Assembly: GCA_025997755.1 (NCBI GenBank)
Contig: BNVA01000112.1
Location: 1 to 6,318, forward strand
Direction of reading: 5' to 3'
From: Spirochaetia bacterium
Lineage (GTDB): Bacteria > Spirochaetota > Spirochaetia > Treponematales > Breznakiellaceae
DNA length: 6,318 bases
This document shows positions 1 through 6,318 of this stretch, in pieces. The position numbers and the translations under genes were made by a program. The stretch's first letter is position 1; every line of letters starts with the position of its first letter. The notes under the pieces were generated by a model. It made no database searches and was not told where the DNA came from. It saw only the letters and a list, made by a program, of their open reading frames with translations.

Positions 1-2
1 TT

Positions 3-1934
3 CGAGCCTATGAGAAAAATCATGCCAAGTCCTCGTTCCTTGCCCGGATGAGCCATGAAATTCGCACCCCCATGAACGCCATTATCGGTATGGGAGAACT
101 GGCTTTACGGGCAGACCCCCCGCCCATGGTGGCTGAATACATCACAAGGATCAAACAGGCCGGAGACAACCTCTTAACCCTGATCAACGACATCCTTGAT
201 TTCTCAAAAATTGAAGCGGGGAGTCTGGAGATCAATGCCGCCCCCTTTAGGCTTTCGTCACTCCTCAACGACGTGATCAACGTGTCTCGGGTGCGGGTCG
301 GCGAAAAGGCGCTGCTCTTTACGGTGAATGTGGACGCGAATATTCCCGACCAGCTTACAGGCGACCAAGCGCGGATCAGGCAGATACTCCTCAATTTGAT
401 TTCCAACGCCGCCAAATACACCCAAGGAGGGTTTGTTTCTCTTAACGTAAGCGCGGGCTACCCTGCGCCCGGAAATCCTGAAAGGCTTATGCTTTCGATG
501 GAAATTACCGATTCCGGTATAGGTATCAAAGAGGAAGACCTGCCGAATCTGTTCGGTAATTTTGTCCGCTTGGATATGGAGAAAAACCGGAACGTTGAGG
601 GAACGGGGCTGGGACTTGCCATCACCCGGAGCCTCTGCCGGGCAATGGGCGGGGACATCACTGTGCAAAGCGAATATGGCGCCGGTTCGGTATTTACCGC
701 ACGTATTCCACTGGGTTATACACAAGGCAGCCCGGTAGCGGCGGTGGAAAACCCTGAGTCCAAGCCGGTTTTGTTATACGATCACAGACCCCGCCTCGCC
801 GCCTCACTTTCCCGCACGTTTGAGAATTTAGGCGTGCCCTTCACGTTGGCGGCGGACGGACAAGAATTTCTCCGGCTGCTTAGCGGCGCTCCTTCAGGAG
901 ACTGGTCTTTCGCCTTTGTTTCTTCACCGCTTTGCGCCGAAGCTGCGGCCATTGTCAAAGAAGGGAAGCCAAACACGGCGCTGGTACTACTGGCGGAACA
1001 AGGGGAGAAGAGCTTTTACAACATTCCCTCGATGCTCATACCCGCATACGCCGTTCCCGTCGCTAATCTCTTAAACGGCAAGAAGGATGGCGAAAAGCGG
1101 GAAAAGGCAGAGATCCGCTTTACCGCGCCGGGAGCGAGGGCGCTTATTGTTGATGACATTGCGACTAATCTGACGGTAGCGGAAGGATTGATTGCCCCCT
1201 ACCGCATGGAACTTACAACCTGTATGTCGGGTCGGGAGGCGGTGGAGCTGGTGAAGCGTCACGAATACGACCTTGTGTTCATGGATCACATGATGCCGGG
1301 CATGGACGGCATCGAGGCAACCGCCGCTATCAGGGAGTGGGAAAAAGCACAGACTGAAGCCGGGAAGTGCCGCCCACAAATTCCAATAATTGCCCTTACC
1401 GCTAACGCCATAACGGGGATGCGGGAAATGTTTCTGGAAAAAGGCTTTGACGATTATCTGTCCAAACCCATAGAGATTGCCAAACTGAATAAGGTTCTGG
1501 AGAAATGGATTCCTAAAGAAATGAGGAATGAGGGATTAGGAATGAAGATGGGGCACTCTATACTTTCCAATCAGCCTTTCACTATCCCCGGAGTGGATGT
1601 CGAGAAAGGCATCGCTATGACCGGCGGCACGACCAGCGGCTATAAAAAAGTGCTTGCCATATTCCAAAAGGACGCGGAGGAGCGGCTTACCCTGCTGCAA
1701 AATCCGCCGGATGAAGCCGGACTGCCGCTGTTTATCACCCATGTTCACGCCCTTAAAAGCGCGTTGGCTACCATTGGAGCCGCCGCTTTGTCAAACACGG
1801 CGGCAGAACTTGAAAAAGCGGGAAAGGCGGGAGAACTGACGCTTATAGGCGAGCTTCTACCGGATTTTGCGAAGAGACTTGAGGCGCTGGCGGCGGTAAA
1901 GGTGAAAGAATTACTCGAACAGGGAGGGGCGTAG
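3..1934 (+). CDS. Hybrid sensor histidine kinase A (HisKA-HATPase-pseudoREC-REC-Hpt), 5' end missing
   Basis: This is the cytoplasmic part of a multi-step phosphorelay kinase. The reading frame is open from base 3 and the ATG at 48 lies inside the H-box, so the true start and any sensor lie upstream. In order: H-box S-H-E-I-R-T-P with the phospho-accepting His at 54-56; HATPase N-box (LISNAAKYT, about 396-422), G1 D-S-G-I-G-I at 510-527 and G2 G-T-G-L-G-L at 600-617; a receiver-like stretch (about 762-1075) lacking the phospho-site residues; a normal REC with the acidic pair at 1152-1157, phospho-Asp at 1284-1286 (MDHMMPGMDG), Thr at 1398-1400 and Lys at 1464-1466; and an Hpt domain with His at 1746-1748 (HALKS). 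There is no output domain, so phosphate presumably passes from Hpt to a separate regulator. Kinase B follows after 5 bases. The kinase identity is certain; the stimulus is unknown because the sensor is not in view. Confidence 0.95.
   Translation, partial: RAYEKNHAKSSFLARMSHEIRTPMNAIIGMGELALRADPPPMVAEYITRIKQAGDNLLTLINDILDFSKIEAGSLEINAAPFRLSSLLNDVINVSRVRVGEKALLFTVNVDANIPDQLTGDQARIRQILLNLISNAAKYTQGGFVSLNVSAGYPAPGNPERLMLSMEITDSGIGIKEEDLPNLFGNFVRLDMEKNRNVEGTGLGLAITRSLCRAMGGDITVQSEYGAGSVFTARIPLGYTQGSPVAAVENPESKPVLLYDHRPRLAASLSRTFENLGVPFTLAADGQEFLRLLSGAPSGDWSFAFVSSPLCAEAAAIVKEGKPNTALVLLAEQGEKSFYNIPSMLIPAYAVPVANLLNGKKDGEKREKAEIRFTAPGARALIVDDIATNLTVAEGLIAPYRMELTTCMSGREAVELVKRHEYDLVFMDHMMPGMDGIEATAAIREWEKAQTEAGKCRPQIPIIALTANAITGMREMFLEKGFDDYLSKPIEIAKLNKVLEKWIPKEMRNEGLGMKMGHSILSNQPFTIPGVDVEKGIAMTGGTTSGYKKVLAIFQKDAEERLTLLQNPPDEAGLPLFITHVHALKSALATIGAAALSNTAAELEKAGKAGELTLIGELLPDFAKRLEALAAVKVKELLEQGGA
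36..717 (+). repeat. Kinase-core repeat, copy 1 (HisKA-HATPase of kinase A)
   Basis: This paralogous block is shared with 2950-3627 and 5857-6198. The most conserved stretch is the H-box, where 20 bases (CGCACCCCCATGAACGCCAT) at 63-82 recur exactly at 2981-3000 and 5884-5903. The similarity reflects gene duplication plus strong protein constraint. Confidence 0.75.
1921..1929 (+). promoter_or_regulatory. Ribosome binding site of kinase B
   Basis: The purine run AGGGAGGGG ends 10 bases before the ATG at 1940 and lies inside the last codons of kinase A. It supports 1940 as the start of B and suggests coupled translation of the two genes. Confidence 0.7.
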
Positions 1935-1939
1935 CCAAA

Positions 1940-4804
1940 ATGAGCCAAGAACGGCGGGCAGTCGGAAAAAGAAGCCTCCGGGAAACCCTCATCAACAAAA
2001 ACTATGTTCAGGTGATCTTTGTGTTCCTCGCCTTCGCCCTGGTTGTTCTGGTGAGCGTGCTTTCCCACAGCACATTGACCAAACACAATCTGCGCAACGC
2101 CACAGCAGAATCCCTGCGGACTGTGGAGGCCAACATCAAAATAAGCCTAAACGAGCCCGAAGCCACCCTGGTAAGCACCGTCTTCACCATTCAGGAGCTG
2201 ATTGCCAATGGCGCGTCAAACCATGATGTTCTCTCGTATCTTTCCGGCATGACCACATGGCTCATGGCCAATAGCGAGCGGGTATCGGGTTTTAACGGCT
2301 TGTACGGCTTTATCAGGAACGAATACCTTGATGGCCAGGGTTGGGTACCCGACGCGGAATATGTACCGGAAGAACGACCATGGTACAGGACGGCTAAATC
2401 CAATCCGGGACAGATTGTATCGACACCGCCCTATGTTGATGCGCAAACCGGAGAAGTAATTGTCTCCTTTGCCTGTGAATTGTTCGACAGTACCGGGGCT
2501 TCTCTGGGGGTTGTGGCGCTGGATCTGCTGCTTACCAGGATTTCGGAGTACATCACGGGCCTTAACAATGTTTACGGCGGTTACGGAGCGCTCTATGATG
2601 CCGATCTGCGGATTGTAGCCCATCCCCGGGCGGATATGCTTGGCAGGTTCCTGCCCGCTATTTCCCCCCGAATTGCCAAGCTGGCGGTGGAACTTGTGGA
2701 GACAGGGGAACTACTGGGGCAGGTGGCACGGAACACCGAAGGCAGGCAGATGATAGTCTCCTATTACCGGATCTACAACGGCTGGTATGTAGGGATGCTC
2801 ATACCCACGGCTGCCTATTACGGTGATATGTACCGGGCGGGAGCCGTCCAGATAGGTCTTGCCCTGGCGGCGGCAATTATTCTTTCGTTTGTTCTGCGCC
2901 GCCTTTCCGCCGCGAGAATAAAAGCCGACGAGGGAAACAAACAAAAGTCTTCCTTTTTGGCAACCATGAGCCACGAGATCCGCACCCCCATGAACGCCAT
3001 CATCGGTATGTCGGAACTGCTCCTCCGCAGGGACCTCTCCGCTGAAGCCTACAAAGAAGCGGAAAGCATAAAACAAGCCGGATTAAACCTGCTTTCCATC
3101 ATCAACGACATCCTTGATTTTTCAAAAATTGAGTCCGGCAAGTTGGACATTATCGAAAAGGATTATATGTTCGACTCGCTCATCAACGATTGCGTCAATA
3201 TCGCACTGAACAGGATCGAGGAAAAACCCCTTAACTTTATCACTGAAATTGATCCCGCCTTACCCTGCGCTTTCCGCGGCGACATGATCCGTATCAGGCA
3301 GGTATGCCTTAACATCCTATCCAACGCCATAAAATATACACCCTCGGGGAACGTTACTTTTAACGTAACAGGCAATTTGCAGGAAAACGGGATAATGCTG
3401 CTATCATTCGCAGTTATCGATACAGGCATCGGCATCAGGGCCGAAGACATGGATAAACTCTTTGGTAATTTCAACCAATTGGACACTCACAAAAATCAGG
3501 GCATTGAGGGGACAGGACTGGGACTTGTTATTTCCCGGAATCTCTGTCGGCTCATGGGCGGGGATATTATGGTGAAAAGCGAGTACAACAGCGGCAGCAC
3601 CTTTACCGCCGTCATTCCCCAGCGGGTTGTCGATTTCCGGCCATTCAGTTTTGTGGAAATAAAAACACTTCCCCATGATGGTAAAAAACAAGCGAAAGTA
3701 AAATTCACCGCTCCCGGCGTGCATATCCTCTCGGTGGACGATATTGCAACCAACCTGACCGTTCTTTCAGGACTCCTTGCCCCTTATTCGATGCAGATAA
3801 CGGGGTGTATGTCGGGAGCGGAAGCGGTTGAACTGGTAAAGGAATCTTCTGCGGGCGAACAATTTGATTTTGTGCTGATGGATCACATGATGCCGGGTAT
3901 GGACGGAATTGAGGCAACGGCCGCGATACGGGCGATGGAAGGATCATATTATCAAGAACTCCCCATTATAGCCTTAACCGCTAACGCCGTATCCGGCATG
4001 AAGGAAATGTTCCTTGAAAAAGGCTTTAACGATTATCTTTCCAAACCAATTGAAATTAGCAAACTTGACGAGATAATGAAAAAATGGATACCCAAGAATA
4101 AAAAATTAGCAGTTACGAAAGATGATAAAAATTCTAAACCGAAAAAATTACTAACTGCTGATTATTCATTGCTCATTAATATTGGTGTAGACACCGCTAA
4201 TGGTATCGCGATGACCGGCGGAAGCGAGGCAGCTTATAATAAAGTACTGTCAGCATTTTTTAAGGATGCTGCGGATAGGCTGCCTTTGTTTGCTAACATG
4301 CCCGGCAAGGATAATCTGCCGTATTTTACTATCAATGCACACGCCATAAAGAGCGCCGCCGCTACCATCGGAGCCGCCGCCTTATCAAAAAAAGCCGCGG
4401 AACTGGAAGCGGCGGGAAAAGCGGAAGATTTGGAAGCAATTGCAAAGGACATAAAAACATTTTACGGCGATTTAAAAAATCTTGCGGAACAGATCGCTTT
4501 TTCTTTAAACAAAGAAAATAACGCCGTACAAAAAGACGATTCCGGCACGGCATACCTTCCTCTGTTTAAGGAACTTTTGCACGGCTTGGAACAGGAAGAC
4601 ATTGATAATATCAGGCGCATAATCGGGGAACTGGAGGGCAAAACCTTAGATGCAAACACACAAGAAATTCTAAACCATGTTTCTAACGCTGTTATGATGA
4701 GTGAATTTGAGGAGGCGGTAATCAAACTTAAAGAAATCAAAAATATAACAAAGGTGCCGTTTATAAACGACGGAAACGACGGAATAGGTGAGGGAATTGA
4801 GTAA
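1940..4804 (+). CDS. Complete membrane hybrid histidine kinase B (dCache sensor-HisKA-HATPase-REC-Hpt-tail)
   Basis: This 954-residue inner-membrane kinase probably senses an external small molecule. Transmembrane segments at about 22-42 and 302-319 enclose a dCache-like sensor of about 255 residues. Y141, R146, W148, Y149, Y165 and D195 follow the spacing I recall for amino-acid-binding dCache domains. There is no HAMP or PAS domain: only about 25 residues separate TM2 from the H-box (H345). HATPase: N-box N462, G1 D494-T-G-I-G-I, G2 G524-T-G-L-G-L. A short linker leads to REC: acidic pair D600/D601, phospho-Asp D648, T680, K702. After a Lys-rich, AT-rich linker (about 715-745) comes Hpt with H801 (HAIKS). 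A tail of about 95 residues follows, predicted helical and of unknown role. All catalytic residues are present, so it should be active. The ATG at 1940 has a good Shine-Dalgarno and sits 5 bases after kinase A. Its stop overlaps the start of kinase C by one base. The architecture is certain; the ligand is inferred. Confidence 0.96.
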   Translation: MSQERRAVGKRSLRETLINKNYVQVIFVFLAFALVVLVSVLSHSTLTKHNLRNATAESLRTVEANIKISLNEPEATLVSTVFTIQELIANGASNHDVLSYLSGMTTWLMANSERVSGFNGLYGFIRNEYLDGQGWVPDAEYVPEERPWYRTAKSNPGQIVSTPPYVDAQTGEVIVSFACELFDSTGASLGVVALDLLLTRISEYITGLNNVYGGYGALYDADLRIVAHPRADMLGRFLPAISPRIAKLAVELVETGELLGQVARNTEGRQMIVSYYRIYNGWYVGMLIPTAAYYGDMYRAGAVQIGLALAAAIILSFVLRRLSAARIKADEGNKQKSSFLATMSHEIRTPMNAIIGMSELLLRRDLSAEAYKEAESIKQAGLNLLSIINDILDFSKIESGKLDIIEKDYMFDSLINDCVNIALNRIEEKPLNFITEIDPALPCAFRGDMIRIRQVCLNILSNAIKYTPSGNVTFNVTGNLQENGIMLLSFAVIDTGIGIRAEDMDKLFGNFNQLDTHKNQGIEGTGLGLVISRNLCRLMGGDIMVKSEYNSGSTFTAVIPQRVVDFRPFSFVEIKTLPHDGKKQAKVKFTAPGVHILSVDDIATNLTVLSGLLAPYSMQITGCMSGAEAVELVKESSAGEQFDFVLMDHMMPGMDGIEATAAIRAMEGSYYQELPIIALTANAVSGMKEMFLEKGFNDYLSKPIEISKLDEIMKKWIPKNKKLAVTKDDKNSKPKKLLTADYSLLINIGVDTANGIAMTGGSEAAYNKVLSAFFKDAADRLPLFANMPGKDNLPYFTINAHAIKSAAATIGAAALSKKAAELEAAGKAEDLEAIAKDIKTFYGDLKNLAEQIAFSLNKENNAVQKDDSGTAYLPLFKELLHGLEQEDIDNIRRIIGELEGKTLDANTQEILNHVSNAVMMSEFEEAVIKLKEIKNITKVPFINDGNDGIGEGIE
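2950..3627 (+). repeat. Kinase-core repeat, copy 2 (HisKA-HATPase of kinase B)
   Basis: This is the second copy of the core, 2918 bases after copy 1 measured at the identical H-box 20-mer (2981-3000). A second shared block lies in REC: ATGGATCACATGATGCCGGG occurs at 1281-1300 in A and 3878-3897 in B. Confidence 0.75.
4075..4200 (+). other. AT-rich interdomain linker between REC and Hpt of kinase B
   Basis: Bases 4081-4200 contain 35 G or C in 120 (about 29%), far below the surrounding coding DNA. The encoded stretch is rich in Lys and Asn and separates the end of REC (K-W-I-P) from the start of Hpt. It is in frame and reads as a flexible tether, not as an intergenic region. The matching place in kinase A (about 1510-1575) is shorter and less skewed. 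Confidence 0.6.
4786..4794 (+). promoter_or_regulatory. Ribosome binding site of kinase C
   Basis: AGGTGAGGG ends 9 bases before the ATG at 4804, within the last codons of kinase B. Together with the TAATG stop-start overlap, it points to translational coupling of B and C. Confidence 0.7.
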
Positions 4805-6318
4805 TGTTTAAAAGAAATAAACCGGATATGGTTGATTCACCAAAAAAAAGTTTATTGCGAAGAACTTTTTTCATTTTCTCTGTAGTGTTCTTCCTCATCA
4901 TCTTCGTGGGCGGTACGACGGTATTCATCTTCGCCATGCGGCGGCTTGGTAATGATCGGATGGAAACGGCTTTGACCCTATCCATTGAAAGTATGCGGCT
5001 CCGTATCGCCAATTCGGTTAATACCGAATTAAGCCTGGTATTTAAAATGGCGGATGTTCCCCTGATAAAACGGTATTTACAAAATCCCCAAATCCCGCAG
5101 CTTCGGGACCTGGCTTTTGAGGAATTCGCCGCGTACCGCAGGAATTTCAAAACTAACTCGGTCTTCTGGATCAGCGATGCGGACAAGGTGTTCTACTTCG
5201 ATGACGCGGCATCATATATTATTGATCCCTATGATCCCGAAGCATACTGGTACAATATGACCCTCTACGAAACGGATCGATACAATTTCAATATCAATTA
5301 CAACTCGGAAATGCGGCGTACTAACCTCTGGGTAAACGCCCCGGTTTTTGAACAGGGCAAACCCATCGGTATGGTGGGGACCGGTATTGATCTGACCGAG
5401 TTTATCACTTCCATGTACGAGACCGTGGATACCCGCATAGACCTCTATCTCTTTAATACCCAGAATGAAATAACCGTAGCTCAGGATACATTCCTGGTGG
5501 TTGATAAAAAAAATATCGCCGCCCATCTGGGGTATGCGGGTGGAGTGATCACGGGGACGGCAAAACAGTGCCGGGATGATGAAATAAAAATTATCTCCCG
5601 TAACAACGTTAAATACGCGGTGGGACGCGTTCCCCTGCTTAACTGGTATGTCGCCGCTTCCATTCCCGTTACCTTCGCCACCCTCTTTGATCCCGGCCTT
5701 TCTGCGACATTCGCCGGCATTATTTTGTTGATAATTATCATCTTTATTATTTCCAACGGGTTTGTCGCCATAATACAAACTACGGTAGACAGGCAGAACC
5801 AGCATCTTTTGGAACTCAAGGACGCGGCGGAGGCGGCAAATAAATCCAAGAGCAATTTTCTTGCCAGCACCAGCCATGAAATCCGCACCCCCATGAACGC
5901 CATTATCGGCATGAGCGAACTTGCGTTACGCGAGGAATTAAGCCCCGAGGTACGAGAATACGTCAGCGGAATCAGACAGGCAGGAGGAAACCTGATCGCC
6001 ATAATCAACGATATTCTTGATATATCAAAAATTGAATCGGGAAAACTTGAGATTATCAAAAGGGAATATGCTTTTTCTTCCCTTGTCAATGACTGTACCG
6101 CGATTATACGTTCAAGGCTTGCGGAAAAGTCCCTTGAATTTGTTACCGTTTTTGATCCCGCACTGCCTAACCGGCTTCTGGGCGACGAGGCGCGGCTGAT
6201 GGCAAGACCCAGTCCCGTTCCCTCAATGGAGCGGTTATTCCGGCTGTCAAAACGGTTAAACTGCCCGAAAAGAGATTCGGAAGGTCTTCGGGTTTTATGC
6301 CGATGCCGGTGTCCGCCA
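4804..6318 (+). CDS. Membrane hybrid/sensor histidine kinase C (dCache sensor-HisKA-start of HATPase), 3' end missing or disrupted
   Basis: The frame is open from the ATG at 4804 to the window end (505 codons, no stop). An N-terminal cytoplasmic segment of about 20 residues leads into TM1 (about 22-45), an extracytoplasmic dCache-like sensor (about 50-298) and TM2 (about 301-325). A short helical linker without HAMP leads to the H-box S-T-S-H-E-I-R-T-P with phospho-His H358, then the second HisKA helix (DILDISKIESGKLEI). Sensor landmarks are Y148-W149-Y150, the N-I-N-Y-N cluster at 163-167, L-W-V-N-A-P around W176 and G-T-G-I-D-L with D196. This is a dCache type distinct from that of kinase B, lacking its Arg. 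The HATPase begins normally up to about residue 465 (G-D-E-A-R-L). From there the translation is not family-like and instead resembles an antisense reading of a HATPase. Residues after 465 should not be trusted. By analogy with A and B, the intact gene probably continues to REC and Hpt. The start is supported by its Shine-Dalgarno and the one-base overlap with B. Confidence 0.9.
   Translation, partial: MFKRNKPDMVDSPKKSLLRRTFFIFSVVFFLIIFVGGTTVFIFAMRRLGNDRMETALTLSIESMRLRIANSVNTELSLVFKMADVPLIKRYLQNPQIPQLRDLAFEEFAAYRRNFKTNSVFWISDADKVFYFDDAASYIIDPYDPEAYWYNMTLYETDRYNFNINYNSEMRRTNLWVNAPVFEQGKPIGMVGTGIDLTEFITSMYETVDTRIDLYLFNTQNEITVAQDTFLVVDKKNIAAHLGYAGGVITGTAKQCRDDEIKIISRNNVKYAVGRVPLLNWYVAASIPVTFATLFDPGLSATFAGIILLIIIIFIISNGFVAIIQTTVDRQNQHLLELKDAAEAANKSKSNFLASTSHEIRTPMNAIIGMSELALREELSPEVREYVSGIRQAGGNLIAIINDILDISKIESGKLEIIKREYAFSSLVNDCTAIIRSRLAEKSLEFVTVFDPALPNRLLGDEARLMARPSPVPSMERLFRLSKRLNCPKRDSEGLRVLCRCRCPP
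5857..6198 (+). repeat. Kinase-core repeat, copy 3 (HisKA and start of HATPase of kinase C)
   Basis: This is the third copy, 2903 bases after copy 2 measured at the H-box 20-mer (5884-5903). Similarity to the other copies ends abruptly at about 6198, where the inverted fragment begins. Confidence 0.7.
6192..6318 (-). other. Inverted HATPase fragment at the window end (probable chimera)
   Basis: Read on the minus strand from 6318, this encodes A-D-T-G-I-G-I-K-P-E-D-L-P-N-L-F (G1 box). After a 2-base frame shift it continues G-Q-F-N-R-F-D-S-R-N-N-R-S-I-E-G-T-G-L-G-L and A-I-S-R (G2 box, ending near 6192). The order and spacing match kinase A (510-626) and kinase B (3419-3539), but the bases differ from both. 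The source is therefore another copy, possibly the unseen downstream part of kinase C itself. The forward and inverted readings overlap at GCGGCTGA (6192-6199), a short microhomology typical of template-switch joins. The inverted fragment is clear; whether it is artefact or real cannot be decided from sequence alone. Confidence 0.8.

Noticed and set aside
48..50. ATG at 48 as the start of kinase A
   Set aside because: The frame is open upstream to the window edge with typical pre-H-box residues (K-S-S-F-L-A-R). Starting at 48 would cut off the first HisKA helix just before its His.
1745..2086. Minus-strand open frame spanning the A/B junction
   Set aside because: It runs opposite Hpt of A and TM1 of B, both clearly coding on the + strand. 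It has no recognisable domain.
4081..4200. AT-rich stretch as a promoter or gene boundary within kinase B
   Set aside because: The frame stays open and continues into a good Hpt domain. No stop, Shine-Dalgarno with start, or clear -35/-10 pair was found.
5212..6089. Two long minus-strand open frames (5212-5877 and 5481-6089)
   Set aside because: They lie opposite the sensor and H-box of kinase C. Part of the translation (M-A-F-M-G-V-R-I-S-W) recurs opposite the H-boxes of A and B, showing it is the antisense shadow of a conserved coding block. No plausible start context or family match is seen.
6017..6199. Short + strand open frame of 60 codons
   Set aside because: It is out of frame within the HisKA region of kinase C and has no ribosome binding site or family resemblance.
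1..6318. Insertion sequence, CRISPR array, tRNA/rRNA, or terminator
   Set aside because: No transposase motifs, short regularly spaced repeats, RNA-gene landmarks or GC hairpin with T-run were seen. The repeats present are paralogous coding sequence.

Overview
The window is almost entirely coding on the + strand. It holds three consecutive hybrid histidine kinase genes, head to tail and nearly touching: the 3' part of kinase A (3-1934), complete kinase B (1940-4804) and the 5' part of kinase C (4804 to the window end). A and B are separated by 5 bases. The stop of B and the start of C share one base (TAATG). No promoter, terminator, RNA gene, CRISPR array, insertion sequence or non-coding stretch over 20 bases is visible, so this looks like the inside of an operon of tandemly duplicated signalling genes.

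All three share one kinase core: HisKA H-box S-H-E-I-R-T-P, then a HATPase in A and B. A and B continue with a receiver (REC) and a C-terminal His-phosphotransfer (Hpt) domain, so each carries a His-Asp-His relay but no output domain. The final response regulator must be encoded elsewhere. B and C each have two transmembrane segments flanking an extracytoplasmic dCache-like sensor, and the two sensors differ. B matches the residue pattern described for amino-acid-binding dCache domains, while C does not. A has an extra, degenerate receiver-like module between HATPase and REC. B has an extra helical tail after Hpt.

The last ~120 bases (about 6192-6318) are anomalous. In the forward frame the HATPase of C stops matching its family. 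The reverse complement of the same stretch reads as the ATP-binding G1/G2 boxes of a HATPase, with a 2-base frame break. This is most simply an inverted (fold-back) chimera or mis-assembly at a contig end. A real inversion would instead mean kinase C is broken.

Organism: base composition is around 50% GC with local AT-rich patches, and the genes are multiple dCache hybrid kinases with the 'SHEIRTPMNAIIGMSEL' style of H-box. That would fit a Treponema-like spirochaete, such as those of termite guts, or a clostridial relative. This is inferred from family resemblance only and confidence is low to moderate.
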